Positions 9,220 through 18,691 of a stretch of DNA of 64,000 nt are shown in pieces. Origin of the DNA: JAYSYM01 sp964543475 (GTDB taxonomy: Bacteria; Bdellovibrionota; Bdellovibrionia; Bdellovibrionales; JAMPXM01); NCBI GenBank assembly GCA_964543475.1, contig CAZIYJ010000001.1, positions 818,370-882,369 of the forward strand, in the 5' to 3' direction. A program made the translations under genes and the position numbers. Position 1 is the first letter of the stretch; every line of letters begins with the position of its first letter. The notes below the pieces were generated by a model, which had not been told where the DNA came from, ran no database searches, and was given only the letters and a program-made list of their open reading frames with translations.

Positions 9220-9464
9220 GATCCCTAATTTTGCTATCGTTAAGCCTTTCAATCGTGTTCACAACTTCGACGGTATTCGCTAAGAAAGTGAAATATCGCA
9301 AGTCGCAAGAAGTGAATTTTGATGGGTCCGATGTTGACGGGCAGGTACGTAATCCAGATGGAGCGTATCTCGTACAAAAACGAGGCATCGACTTCGTTCC
9401 GCTCTATAAAGTCAGAAAGAATTTTGACGACAGTATAAAGGACTCAGTGAATCACGTGAAATAA
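9216..9464 (+). CDS. Small secreted protein of the gliding operon (CglF/GltF-position)
   Basis: 82 residues; ATGA overlap with the GltE-like gene. A signal peptide (MRSLILLSLSLSIVFTTSTVFA) precedes a short charged mature part (about 60 residues, including VRNPDGAYLVQKRG). A small exported protein directly after gltE matches the position of the small Cgl/Glt proteins of Myxococcus such as CglF, but sequence identity cannot be asserted from inspection. Operon membership argues for an accessory role in the gliding complex, perhaps chaperoning or bridging the neighbouring barrel. Confidence 0.6.
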   Translation: MRSLILLSLSLSIVFTTSTVFAKKVKYRKSQEVNFDGSDVDGQVRNPDGAYLVQKRGIDFVPLYKVRKNFDDSIKDSVNHVK

Positions 9465-9502
9465 CTAGGTTGGTTAATGGTTCATAGGGTTAAGGAGATA
9501 AA

Positions 9503-10282
9503 ATGGGTTCGCAAATGAAATTACAACTGAGTGCACTGATTCTAACTTTGGCTGTTACGGCTCCAGCTTTAGCACAGTCAAAAAAGAAGACTGAGGCCCC
9601 GGCACCTGCTCCGGCCGCTGCACCAGCTAATCCAGACAAAGTAGATGTCACTGACATCGAAAGTAAATATTGGGCTTCAAAAGATACTGACTTTAGCGTT
9701 GTACAGAACCGCTTATTTCCGAAAGCAAAGCGCTTCGCGGTATCAGCTTCTGCGGGTCCCATCGTCTCCGATCCAAATAGCGAAGGATTTTTCTATTCAA
9801 TGGATGCGTCCTACTACTTTAGTGAGCGTCTGGGAGTAGCGGCTACTTACTCGACTGCCAACCTTGAAGATAACGACAACGTTGACGCGCTTTTTAGCTC
9901 GCGCGGAGCTCGAATAGATCATAACAAGCCACAGCAGTTTATTGGCGTCTCTGCACTTTGGATTCCGGTTTATGCAAAGGCGAGCTTTCTTAACACCAAA
10001 ATTTTCTACTTCGACTTCGCAATCGCTCCCGGTATCGGCGTAGTGAACTATGAGCAGCAAATAGAAGCAGGTAACAAAAAGAAAACAGCTCCTGCTCTAT
10101 CGGTCGACTTCAGTCAGCAATTTTTCTTCTCAAATCACTTTGCTGTGAGACTCGACTATCGACATAGAATATATCAACAAAATCTCGTGAACTGGCGACC
10201 GAGCGCATCTTCACCCGCTTTTGACAAAAAGCAGATTCAACACGATCAAATTTTAACTTTCGGTGCCACGTTCTTATTCTAA
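9503..10282 (+). CDS. Outer-membrane beta-barrel protein of the gliding operon (CglE/GltH-like)
   Basis: 259 residues with AAGGAG-type Shine-Dalgarno before 9503. A signal peptide ends at ALA-QS, then an Ala/Pro-rich linker (residues about 28-48), then the segment SVVQNRLFPKAKRF and alternating amphipathic strands ending in ...LTFGATFLF, a C-terminal Phe as used for BAM insertion. The VQNRLFPK plus YYFSERLGVAATY pattern is characteristic of the outer-membrane barrel family widespread in myxobacteria and bdellovibrios that includes gliding proteins. It probably forms the outer-membrane part through which the adhesin is exposed. Whether it corresponds to GltA, GltB or GltH is uncertain. Confidence 0.7.
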   Translation: MGSQMKLQLSALILTLAVTAPALAQSKKKTEAPAPAPAAAPANPDKVDVTDIESKYWASKDTDFSVVQNRLFPKAKRFAVSASAGPIVSDPNSEGFFYSMDASYYFSERLGVAATYSTANLEDNDNVDALFSSRGARIDHNKPQQFIGVSALWIPVYAKASFLNTKIFYFDFAIAPGIGVVNYEQQIEAGNKKKTAPALSVDFSQQFFFSNHFAVRLDYRHRIYQQNLVNWRPSASSPAFDKKQIQHDQILTFGATFLF

Positions 10283-10295
10283 TTGGGAGTATATA

Positions 10296-12515
10296 GTGAG
10301 AAAACTTCTCATCGCCTCGGTCGCAACATTCGGAAGCTTAGTACTGTTAAATTCGACAGCAGCATTTGCTCGTCCGATGGATGGTAACGGCGAAGCAGTA
10401 ACAACCACAGGAACTGTCACAGGTATTGGCGGAACTTACGAGACTGGTGTTCGAGTTCCTTTCTGGGAACGAACTTACGACGGTCCATTCGTGAGTGCGC
10501 CGCTCAGTCCGTCTGGTGTTCCTCAGTTTAACATAACAAGTGTTAGCGAGATTCCTCGCTTGAAGCTTGATGTTGAGAGCTTGGTTTTCTCAAATAAATT
10601 TAATCTTGATTCAAAGTTTGAAAAGACTCTTGCAAAGTCAGCGTTTCAACCGCTTGATACGCCTCCGATGATGCCAAAGGCAGAATTGGCAGCGCTTTCT
10701 AAAGCGAGAGCAGCAGCTCCAGCTTCGATTGCGTTACTTGAGCAAGCAGTGTTCAAGCCAAAAGGCAAAGTGAGTCGCGAAGAGTTTGATCGCATTGCAC
10801 TTAATCAGAAGGCTGAGCCTCCAATAGCAGAAAAGCCAGGAGTTCCTCTTTCACCTGATGAGTATAAAATTCTGAGCGGTATGCTTTTAGTTCAAAAGAA
10901 AGGCCAGTGTCCAAGCGCCATCGGTCTATTCCACGACTTGAGCCGAAAGCCTGAATACATCGCAGAGGCAAATTACTATCTTGCACGCTGCTCGAAAGAA
11001 CTTGGTTTAATTACTGACTTCTTTGAGCAAACTCAAAGAGTTGTTGCGACTCAAGATTTACATTATACAAAGCTTGCGTTTAAAGAGTTAGGCCCCGATG
11101 TTCCAAAAGAATTAGCATCTAGCTTCGGCGAAACTATGCTGAAGGCATCAAAGAACGATCAGCTAATGGATTTCGGCAAAGACTCGAGCACGGCAGGTAA
11201 TGTCTATTTTGTTCTTGCAAGCTCGGCAGCTCTTGGTGAGCGTTTCCAAGAAGCCATTACGTACGCGAGTAAAGTTCCGCAGGGCCATGCGAAATATCAG
11301 ATGGCGCAATACTTACTTGGTGTTTCTGAATACGCTTCAGGAAATAAGTCAAAAGCACTTTCTAGCCAAGAGAAGTTGTTAAGCCAACTCTCTAGCACGA
11401 AGAATACATCTGACTTCCAGGCGTTGGTTGCCTTGAACTTAGCTCGAATGTATTTCCAAGAAGGCAAATTCAAAGAAGCACAATTAACTTTCATTAAAGT
11501 TACAAAAGACAAGCCACTTTGGTTAACAAGCTTAACTGAAATGGGTTGGTCACAACTTCAATCAGGTGACTACGAGGGTGCGATCGGTAACATGTACTCG
11601 ATCCAGTCTCCGTTCTTTAGAAACGTGTATAAGCCTGATAGCTACGTGATTCGTACAATCGGTTACTTAAACATTTGTCAGTTCGGTGATGCTTACCGCA
11701 CACTTTCAATGCTCGAAAAAGATTATCGACCTTGGTTATCAAAGATTCTTTCTTTCCAAAAAGATAAGAAACAACATTACCAAGCGGTGAAGGCATTCCT
11801 TGCAGTCAACAAAGACCAGGACTTCGAAGGCTTGCCATCGCAAGTCGTTCGCGAGATGGCCCGCCACAAAGACTATATTAATCTTCAAACTTCTTTAAAT
11901 CGGCAGATTGATGAGAAGGCGAACTATTCAAAGCTCGACGGACAAGCGAGCCAAAACTTAGCTGACGCAAAAGCAATGCTCGCCAATACAAAGGCGAAGC
12001 TTTCACAGTTAAAAGTTAAGTTGTCGGCAGCCAAGTCAAACCCTGCGCTTATGGCATCGATTGATAATATTGAAGCCGACATCAATATCGCAAACAACGA
12101 CCTTGAGCGCTTCTCATTCCAAATTGATCTCTACACAATTATTCGCGGTTCACTCGCTAACTATAAAAAAGAAACTATTGCCACGGCAGATCGTCGAATG
12201 GGTTCTGTAAAAAACAAAATCGAAACCGTACTTCAAAAGCGTTTAGTTACTATGAAAAACGACTTGATTCGCATCTTAGATAATAACGAACTTCTTCGTT
12301 ACGAAACGTTTGCGGGTTCTGGCGAAAACATTCGTTATCAAGCGGGTGGCGGCGAACAATCAAAACGTGTTCCTGCTTCGGTACTTCCTCAATCAAAATC
12401 TCTTAATTGGCAATTTGCCGGTGAGTACTGGGAAGATGAAATCGGACACTATCGTTCAACTTTAAAAAATAATTGCCCTGATAGCAAACAAGCGAGCCTC
12501 GGAGGTGCGCAATGA
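10296..12515 (+). CDS. Periplasmic TPR protein, GltC-like gliding motility protein
   Basis: 739 residues from a GTG start at 10296, preceded by GGGAG at 10285-10289; an upstream in-frame ATG lacks this and would spoil the signal peptide (ending STAAFA). The middle (residues about 200-510) contains TPR-like repeats such as YIAEANYYLARCSKEL, LNLARMYFQEGKFKEAQLTF and EMGWSQLQSGDYEGAIGNMY. Residues about 555-650 form a coiled coil. In Myxococcus, GltC is a periplasmic TPR protein encoded with the GltA/GltB barrels; here it follows a barrel gene directly. It overlaps the next gene by four bases. The call relies on repeat type, size and context. Confidence 0.65.
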   Translation: MRKLLIASVATFGSLVLLNSTAAFARPMDGNGEAVTTTGTVTGIGGTYETGVRVPFWERTYDGPFVSAPLSPSGVPQFNITSVSEIPRLKLDVESLVFSNKFNLDSKFEKTLAKSAFQPLDTPPMMPKAELAALSKARAAAPASIALLEQAVFKPKGKVSREEFDRIALNQKAEPPIAEKPGVPLSPDEYKILSGMLLVQKKGQCPSAIGLFHDLSRKPEYIAEANYYLARCSKELGLITDFFEQTQRVVATQDLHYTKLAFKELGPDVPKELASSFGETMLKASKNDQLMDFGKDSSTAGNVYFVLASSAALGERFQEAITYASKVPQGHAKYQMAQYLLGVSEYASGNKSKALSSQEKLLSQLSSTKNTSDFQALVALNLARMYFQEGKFKEAQLTFIKVTKDKPLWLTSLTEMGWSQLQSGDYEGAIGNMYSIQSPFFRNVYKPDSYVIRTIGYLNICQFGDAYRTLSMLEKDYRPWLSKILSFQKDKKQHYQAVKAFLAVNKDQDFEGLPSQVVREMARHKDYINLQTSLNRQIDEKANYSKLDGQASQNLADAKAMLANTKAKLSQLKVKLSAAKSNPALMASIDNIEADINIANNDLERFSFQIDLYTIIRGSLANYKKETIATADRRMGSVKNKIETVLQKRLVTMKNDLIRILDNNELLRYETFAGSGENIRYQAGGGEQSKRVPASVLPQSKSLNWQFAGEYWEDEIGHYRSTLKNNCPDSKQASLGGAQ

Positions 12516-13144
12516 AAAAAACAATAGTATTAGTAGCTACCCTTGCACTTTGCGCAACGGCATCAGCTAAAACTGATGTGAACCAGAAGCTTGAACAGCT
12601 AAAGCAAAACCGTGAGAACAGCCAAGCGAACCTTGATCAGTATAAGGTGAATCTTTCGATCGTTGAGCAAAACTTAGCTGAAACAGACAAGGCACTCAAG
12701 AATCTTGATGTGCAGGAGAAGTCTGTGACCAAGCAGCAAGGCGAAGCAATGAAAGGTAAAACCGGAGTTGAGAGCTCACGAAAACAACTTCAAACTTTTA
12801 TCAATGGTGAGCAAACTAAGCTAGCCGAAGAGAAAAAGCAGATTGCCGATCTTCAGAAGGCTATGGAACAGCTCCAAGCTAACGTTCAAAAAAGAGAAGC
12901 GAACGTTGCTGAGTATCAGAAGAAGTTGAGTGAGGTTGACGGTGAAATGGCGTCGTTCCAAGAGCGTAACCAATCGATCGTTGAGCTTACTGCCGCCATC
13001 AAAGCGAAGAAACAAGATGCTTTAGCATCGAAGAAAGATTTAACTGCGAAGCGAGCTTCTTATGCCGCTGAAGTTGAGAAGTGGAAGAATCAGGTTCGCA
13101 CCAGCGACCGCGCCTACTCGAACTTCAAAAGCTTAAAAGACTAG
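12512..13144 (+). CDS. Periplasmic coiled-coil protein, last gene of the gliding operon
   Basis: 210 residues: signal peptide (to TASA-KT), then almost entirely heptad-patterned, Lys/Glu/Gln-rich coiled coil with many QKL, LEQL and KQ units. It starts inside the stop of the GltC-like gene (ATGA overlap). No enzymatic motif is present. A periplasmic coiled coil of about 190 residues could span roughly 25 nm as a single helix, so it may act as a spacer or clamp in the gliding apparatus. This is inferred from composition and context; no named Glt homologue is claimed. Confidence 0.65.
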   Translation: MKKTIVLVATLALCATASAKTDVNQKLEQLKQNRENSQANLDQYKVNLSIVEQNLAETDKALKNLDVQEKSVTKQQGEAMKGKTGVESSRKQLQTFINGEQTKLAEEKKQIADLQKAMEQLQANVQKREANVAEYQKKLSEVDGEMASFQERNQSIVELTAAIKAKKQDALASKKDLTAKRASYAAEVEKWKNQVRTSDRAYSNFKSLKD

Positions 13145-13237
13145 TTAGTTTTGCATTAGTAAAACTGTTCAGTGGTGATTTCTCCACAATCTTTGAATTG
13201 AGTAAAGGTTGTTCGAACTCTAAAACCATTCAATCGA

Positions 13238-15469
13238 ATGGCGAAGCAGAACGACCCTTTCAACGATATACCCGCTCCGAAGTCTCTCGAATTAAGACTA
13301 GAGGTTGCTCGCGTCGGTCTGCTGTTCCAGCAGAACGCGCAGGGCCTCATTGCTCTGATTGTTCTTGGGGGTTCGTACATCTTTGTTAGTTGGGGTTCGC
13401 GCTCGAAAGATTTTCTCATTGCTTGGGGTCTCTTCGTACTTATATCCGCACTCTGTCGAGTGATAATGACCGTGAAATGGAATAGAACTGCGCCGACGAT
13501 CACAACTCTTGAAGAGGTGAAGCCTTTTCTTAGATTGATTCATCTTTTGCTTTTTATGTCGGGCGTGTCGTGGGGAGTGATTGCATCACTGATGCCTTCG
13601 GCTTCAACCCTCGAAGAGCAGCTTGTTACCTGCCTTGTGGTCATTATGATGGCGGCCGGTGGTGTCGTTGCATATTCCTCGAGCCGGCTTGCTGGATTAT
13701 CTGTTTTTTTACCGGCGGCAATTCCTTGGAGCATTTCGCTCTGGCTGAGCGGGCATTCAATGTACCGAATGATGTCGGTGTTGCTTTTGCTCTACTCGTA
13801 CGTTGCACTTAGGGTCTCTCTAAATCTTCATCAGTTTGTTGTTCGGTCGATTCGTCTCAACGTCGAAAACTCACTTCTAACATCAGAGTCGAGGGCTAAC
13901 CAAGAGCGCCTAGAGCTTGCCCTCGAAGCTGCCGAAGCCGTAACTTGGAAGTGGCAAGTCGGATCCGAAGAGATTAGGTGGGAAGGCCAGCTCGCGCCGC
14001 TGTTTGGTTTAACTCAGCAAACTTGGGTCGCAACACTTGGCGAGTTCGGTAATTTTATTCACAGTGAAGATCGCGAGCGCGTTTTAGCGATGATCCGAAA
14101 TGTTTCAACAGAAGGCGAAGAACTAGACATCGAGTATCGAATTCCAACTGAAGATGGAAAAGAGACTTTCGTTACACAAAGAGGCCGCGTGAGTAAGTGG
14201 CCTGGCTCAGTTCTCGTTTCGAGTGGAATTTGCTGGGATATCACCGCAAGTAAGGAGCAAGAGAAACTTCAGCGTGAACTTACTGAACATGAGGCTGCGA
14301 GTCGCGCAAAATCAATTTTCCTCGCGAACGCGAGCCACGAAATTCGAACACCACTTGCAGCGATCAATGGGTTTGCGGACATGGCTCTCCACAACCCAAA
14401 GCTTCCTCAAGATGCTCGACAAGACGTGCAGATGATTCTTCGAAATGGAAAGTATCTGGTTTCGCTCGTCAATGACCTCCTCGATCTATCGAAAATTGAG
14501 TCAGGACAGATTTACATCGAACCTACTCGAGTTTGGATCGCTCGCGAAATCGAAGATATCGTAGCACTTGTGAAACCAATGATAGAGGCCAAGAATCTCG
14601 ATCTGAGAGTGATCTTTCGAACAAAAATTCCCGAGCATGTACAAACTGACGTAACTCGTTTTCGCGAAGTGATGATTAATCTTATAACCAATTCGATTAA
14701 GTTCACCGACAAAGGAAAGATTAAAATCGAAGTGACGTTTGAGCCGACAAAAGCCGGAGATGGAATTATAAAAATCATAGTTTCTGATACTGGAATTGGA
14801 ATTTCGTCTCAGGAAATGGCAAATCTTTTTAAACCCTTTGTGAGGGGCTCAGGCGAACGAGTTCAGAAAGTGCAGGGATCAGGACTGGGGTTATCGCTTT
14901 CGAAGAATCTTGCGCGACTTCTCGGCGGTGACCTAGTGTTGCTTCGTTCAAAGGAAAACGACGGAAGTGAATTCGAATTCAGTTTTACAACTGGATCGGT
15001 AGACGACGTTCGAATGCTGTCTTCGGCACAGGCAACTCAAGCCCGCGCCGAAGCCTATCGACTTGATTCAGGAAAGCCTTTGCATGGTCGATCCATTCTC
15101 GTTGTCGATGATTCACCAGATTTACAAGTACTCATGAAGCGATTTCTCGAGGCACGTGGGGCAAAGGTCGAAATTCGTGCAAATGGAAAAGAGGCCGTCG
15201 ATCGTCTGAACGAGAAATCATACGACCTTGTGTTAATGGATATTAAGATGCCAGTGATGGATGGCTACACAGCCGCAGATATTTTAAGGCACAATCATTA
15301 CGTTGGGCCTTTGATGGCCGTCACCGCACACGCAAGCGCCGAAGATCGCCAGCGCTGCTTTCAGGCTGGCTTCGATTCGTACGTAAGTAAGCCGGTTGAT
15401 TTTCAAAATCTCACAGAAGACGTGATCTCTCTCATCGAGCGAACCAACCCTCGCATGGTTCTACACTAG
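13238..15469 (+). CDS. Membrane hybrid sensor histidine kinase with receiver domain
   Basis: 743 residues. Domain order: about six membrane segments (residues 30-210), a PAS-like region (about 225-340, with LFGLTQQTWV), HisKA with the phosphoacceptor motif NASHEIRTPLAAINGF (about 365), HATPase_c with N box and G boxes (VSDTGIGIS, GSGLGLSLSKNLA), and a C-terminal receiver (VVDDSPDLQ, acceptor Asp in LVLMDIKMP). It is an inner-membrane phosphorelay kinase; the stimulus is unknown. It lies 93 bp after the gliding operon on the same strand, so it may be co-transcribed or independently expressed. Its stop is one base from that of the convergent mepA. Confidence 0.9.
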   Translation: MAKQNDPFNDIPAPKSLELRLEVARVGLLFQQNAQGLIALIVLGGSYIFVSWGSRSKDFLIAWGLFVLISALCRVIMTVKWNRTAPTITTLEEVKPFLRLIHLLLFMSGVSWGVIASLMPSASTLEEQLVTCLVVIMMAAGGVVAYSSSRLAGLSVFLPAAIPWSISLWLSGHSMYRMMSVLLLLYSYVALRVSLNLHQFVVRSIRLNVENSLLTSESRANQERLELALEAAEAVTWKWQVGSEEIRWEGQLAPLFGLTQQTWVATLGEFGNFIHSEDRERVLAMIRNVSTEGEELDIEYRIPTEDGKETFVTQRGRVSKWPGSVLVSSGICWDITASKEQEKLQRELTEHEAASRAKSIFLANASHEIRTPLAAINGFADMALHNPKLPQDARQDVQMILRNGKYLVSLVNDLLDLSKIESGQIYIEPTRVWIAREIEDIVALVKPMIEAKNLDLRVIFRTKIPEHVQTDVTRFREVMINLITNSIKFTDKGKIKIEVTFEPTKAGDGIIKIIVSDTGIGISSQEMANLFKPFVRGSGERVQKVQGSGLGLSLSKNLARLLGGDLVLLRSKENDGSEFEFSFTTGSVDDVRMLSSAQATQARAEAYRLDSGKPLHGRSILVVDDSPDLQVLMKRFLEARGAKVEIRANGKEAVDRLNEKSYDLVLMDIKMPVMDGYTAADILRHNHYVGPLMAVTAHASAEDRQRCFQAGFDSYVSKPVDFQNLTEDVISLIERTNPRMVLH

Positions 15470-15470
15470 C

Positions 15471-16340
15471 CTACGGCGCCAGTACGAGCTTCTCGCACTG
15501 CGCGGGTAATTTAGGGTAGGGCTTTACAGGAGGATTATCAGGAGTCGTGGGCTTCATCATTTCTTCCCATTGTGCATCTGCTTCTGCCGAATACCACCAA
15601 GCAAGCTCACCACCACAGCCATTATCTTTAGAATTCAACGGACTCTGAGGCTCGCAGTAGGGACTGTCTTTAGGGCAATTCAATCGAACATGAAGATGAT
15701 CGTCATGGCCCCACCATGCACGAAGCTTATAAAGCCATGGCGCTTTTGGATTGGTATCGCAGAAATACTTTTTGATCGCAGGAGCAACAAAGATTCGATT
15801 CACATAAGGAGAGTTGGCTGCGAGTGAAGTGAGTTTCACCTGTTCAGCTTTCCAGTTCGTCTTCAGATATTTTCGATCGTTGACGTAAGAAGGTGAGTGC
15901 CATGCCTCACTTTGTGATGGGCCAACCTTTTTTGAAATGAGCTGCAAAGATATATCTGCGTCTAAGCCAAGTTGATGACTTGCATGACCCAAGTAAAACG
16001 GCCCGCCACGAGGGAAGCTAAGATCTTCGACGACAATCGAAAGACCAGTCGCCTTTTTCATTCGGTAGCTGAGATCTTTCACGTAATAAGTTAAATTGGG
16101 ATGTCCGTAGAAGCGATTTCTTGATGTGCGAACCACCTGAAATCCAGAGCCGACTAAAGGAAGTTCTGAAGCTCCAGCAAGACACCCGGCATTGTACCCA
16201 CCATAAACTTGCGCAGGGCCCAGAGTTGTACTTTTAACAGTAGCCCATTTTTCAAATTCACCTGGATGTTCTTCTGATGCGACTGCTGCAGTAGAAGCAA
16301 GAAGACAAAAGCTCGAAATCGCCAAAACCGCTTTTAACAT
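15471..16340 (-). CDS. mepA: Penicillin-insensitive murein endopeptidase MepA
   Basis: 289 residues with a signal peptide (to STAAVA). It shows the LAS-metallopeptidase motifs of MepA: HQLGLDADI (HxxGxxxD zinc ligands, preceded by YLGHAS) and HDDHLHVRLNCP near the C-terminus, plus the conserved NCP...SPYC stretch with cysteines. MepA cleaves D-alanyl-meso-diaminopimelate crosslinks in peptidoglycan in the periplasm. In a predator such an enzyme could remodel its own wall or the prey's. AAGGGG Shine-Dalgarno precedes the start. The length is near that of E. coli MepA. Confidence 0.9.
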   Translation of the reverse strand: MLKAVLAISSFCLLASTAAVASEEHPGEFEKWATVKSTTLGPAQVYGGYNAGCLAGASELPLVGSGFQVVRTSRNRFYGHPNLTYYVKDLSYRMKKATGLSIVVEDLSFPRGGPFYLGHASHQLGLDADISLQLISKKVGPSQSEAWHSPSYVNDRKYLKTNWKAEQVKLTSLAANSPYVNRIFVAPAIKKYFCDTNPKAPWLYKLRAWWGHDDHLHVRLNCPKDSPYCEPQSPLNSKDNGCGGELAWWYSAEADAQWEEMMKPTTPDNPPVKPYPKLPAQCEKLVLAP

Positions 16341-16412
16341 TGTGAACCCCTTGAGTTGTCGTAAGTCGAGACTAACAGCCCAAGGGGATGGCGTAAATAG
16401 GGTTTATAGCAT

Positions 16413-16805
16413 TTACTGCGAAACGCTGGCGATCGCCTTTGCTTTCGAGCCAGATTTTTGAGGGAGTTTTTCTTCAATGCTTGAGATGACCGAAGAGTTA
16501 ACTAAGTAGTCGCAGCCTTGGACCTTAACAAAATGTTTTGCGCCAATTCCGCGAATCGATTCGATTCGTCCTTCGCCTCGCTTTTGAGATTTCGATGGTC
16601 GATGGCAAGAGTATTTAACTTTTTGATTGAGCTCATAGCGAGTCTTCGCTTTTTTGGCCTTGGAGTTAAAAGAATCAAGCTTACGCGCGCTCACCACTTG
16701 ATTGCGATGGTCGACAACTTTATTTCGCTCGAGTTTATAAATTTCGGCTTCTGCATTCGCTTGAAAACTTACGAAAAAATTGAGTATCAAAATGAAACAC
16801 TTCAT
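16413..16805 (-). CDS. Small basic secreted hypothetical protein
   Basis: 130 residues with a signal peptide (MKCFILILNFFVSFQANA) and an AAGGGG Shine-Dalgarno. The mature part is lysine-rich, with two cysteines (YSCHRP and QGCDYL) that could form a disulfide around a GRIESIRGIGAKHFVKVQG stretch reminiscent of small SH3- or Tudor-like barrels. No family recognised. It lies just upstream of mepA on the same strand (73 bp apart). Confidence 0.6.
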   Translation of the reverse strand: MKCFILILNFFVSFQANAEAEIYKLERNKVVDHRNQVVSARKLDSFNSKAKKAKTRYELNQKVKYSCHRPSKSQKRGEGRIESIRGIGAKHFVKVQGCDYLVNSSVISSIEEKLPQKSGSKAKAIASVSQ

Positions 16806-16906
16806 GATCGCACCCCTTAAAAAACATCCCTGCTACCATTCTTATATGCAAGGGTGCCAAACTCTCAGAATCGCTCTATAGGGAGTTCAGTGTAGGGGAG
16901 CGATCA

Positions 16907-18691
16907 TTACGTCAAGTCCGTCGACAAACCAAACTGAGACGCAGATAAGCGATAGTAGTGACCACCTTTAGCCATCAGCTCAGAGTGAGTTCCTCTCTCA
17001 ATGAGATTTCCGTGGTCAAGAACTAAGATTTGGTCGCAATCAAGAATCGTAGAAATTCTGTGGGCTATGATAATACTGGTTCGGCCCTTAGTGATTTCTC
17101 GAGTGGCGTTTTGAATAAGCTGCTCACTTTGTGAGTCGATGTTAGCTGTTGCTTCATCCAAAATCAGAATGTCTGGATCGAATGCTAGTACCCGCGCAAA
17201 CGCGATTAACTGACGCTCACCAAAGCTTAAGTTGGCTCCGCGTTCTTCAACTTTTGCATCGAGCCCTCCAACGTGTCGTCGTAGCAAATCAGCACACGAC
17301 GCTCTCGCAGCAGCGCTTTCAATTTGAGCTCTAGTGATTGATGGATCACCAAGGCCAATGTTGTCAGCGATTGTTCCTCTAAACATGAAAGTGTCTTGCT
17401 GAACAACTCCTACGCGTCTTCGAAGTTCTGCACGACTAATTTCACGAAGCGAAACTCCGTCAAGAAGCACATCACCTTGTTGATAATCGTAAAACCGTTG
17501 CATAAGAGAAATCAGAGTCGACTTACCACTTCCAGTTCTTCCGACAAGAGCTATTGATTGCCCAGGATTAGCTTTGAAACTTACATCATTTAAAACCCAG
17601 GGCAGAGTCGCACCATATTTGAAGCTCAAATTCTGAAATTCAATCGCGCCTTTGGCTCTTGATGGATCGATCGCTCGACCAATAGAATCTTCTGGCTTTT
17701 CATCAAGAAGCGTAAAAATCCGTTCAGCTCCAGCTAAGCTGTTTTGAAAGTTTTGATACTTTTCTAAAATCACCCTAAGAGGTTGTATGAAATCTCTTAC
17801 GTGCAGCAAAAATGCAATCATTGCACCCGTCGTGACAGCACCTTCGCGAGTGACAATACCGCCGTAGTACAGAGCAACCGCGATTGAAGCAGCATTAAAA
17901 AAGCTCATCGTCGGCCAAAGTAGAGCGTACAAACGGACTGCACCCATTTGCTCTTCGCGGTACTGAGCTGATAAATCAGAAAATTTACTTCGGCTGTACG
18001 ATGTTCGCTCAAATAACTGTAGAACCCTCATACCAGAAACGCTTTCGGCGATAAAAGAGTTCATTCGTGCAGAAGTCTTCTTACTCTCACGAAGAATCAC
18101 TAAAATCTTTTCGCTCACCACAAACGAAATCCAAATCAGCGGGGGAGCGATGAGCATCGTGACCAAAGTCATCTTCCACGAAATTAAAAGCATCGCGATA
18201 ATTGTGACGATCATCGAAATGAAATTCGAGAAGATCATAATAATGCCTTGTGTGAAGAGCTCACCTAGGCTCACCACGTCGTTTGTCACGCGGGTAACAA
18301 TACGCCCTGTCGGGTTCTTATCAAAAAATGAAATCGGGAGCGACTGAACATGTGAAATTAACTGACTTCGCAGGTCATATAGAATTCTGTTCCCAAGCTT
18401 TGCGAAAAAGAACATGTGCCCATAGCCCGCAAGTGCGCCCACTACTTCCATAACAAGGTACGCGATCGCTATTCGCACTATCATTTCTGAATCGTTTTTT
18501 AAAATTCCATCATCGACGGCTTTACCAAATAGCCAAACTGACAGTCGACCAACGATGGCTAAACCTAAAATCGCAACGACAGTTAAGCCTAAAAGACTCT
18601 TCTGGCGCATTAAATGCGGCCACAGCCTTCGAGTTAAAATGCGAAGGTTGACTTTGGTTTTGACTAAATCTTCCTGCACGCTTTCGCTCAC
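16907..18691 (-). CDS. ABC exporter half-transporter, MdlB-like subunit
   Basis: 594 residues: six-helix transmembrane domain (about 30-320) fused to an ATPase domain. Walker A GRTGSGKST, Q-loop VVQQDTFMF, Walker B ILILDEAT with the catalytic Glu intact. The signature is LSFGERQ instead of LSGGQ. This subunit therefore supplies a full Walker A/B but a deviant signature, as MdlB-type subunits of heterodimeric exporters do. It starts four bases inside the end of the companion gene at 18688-20466. It likely exports a lipid or drug across the inner membrane. Confidence 0.9.
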   Translation of the reverse strand: MSESVQEDLVKTKVNLRILTRRLWPHLMRQKSLLGLTVVAILGLAIVGRLSVWLFGKAVDDGILKNDSEMIVRIAIAYLVMEVVGALAGYGHMFFFAKLGNRILYDLRSQLISHVQSLPISFFDKNPTGRIVTRVTNDVVSLGELFTQGIIMIFSNFISMIVTIIAMLLISWKMTLVTMLIAPPLIWISFVVSEKILVILRESKKTSARMNSFIAESVSGMRVLQLFERTSYSRSKFSDLSAQYREEQMGAVRLYALLWPTMSFFNAASIAVALYYGGIVTREGAVTTGAMIAFLLHVRDFIQPLRVILEKYQNFQNSLAGAERIFTLLDEKPEDSIGRAIDPSRAKGAIEFQNLSFKYGATLPWVLNDVSFKANPGQSIALVGRTGSGKSTLISLMQRFYDYQQGDVLLDGVSLREISRAELRRRVGVVQQDTFMFRGTIADNIGLGDPSITRAQIESAAARASCADLLRRHVGGLDAKVEERGANLSFGERQLIAFARVLAFDPDILILDEATANIDSQSEQLIQNATREITKGRTSIIIAHRISTILDCDQILVLDHGNLIERGTHSELMAKGGHYYRLSASQFGLSTDLT

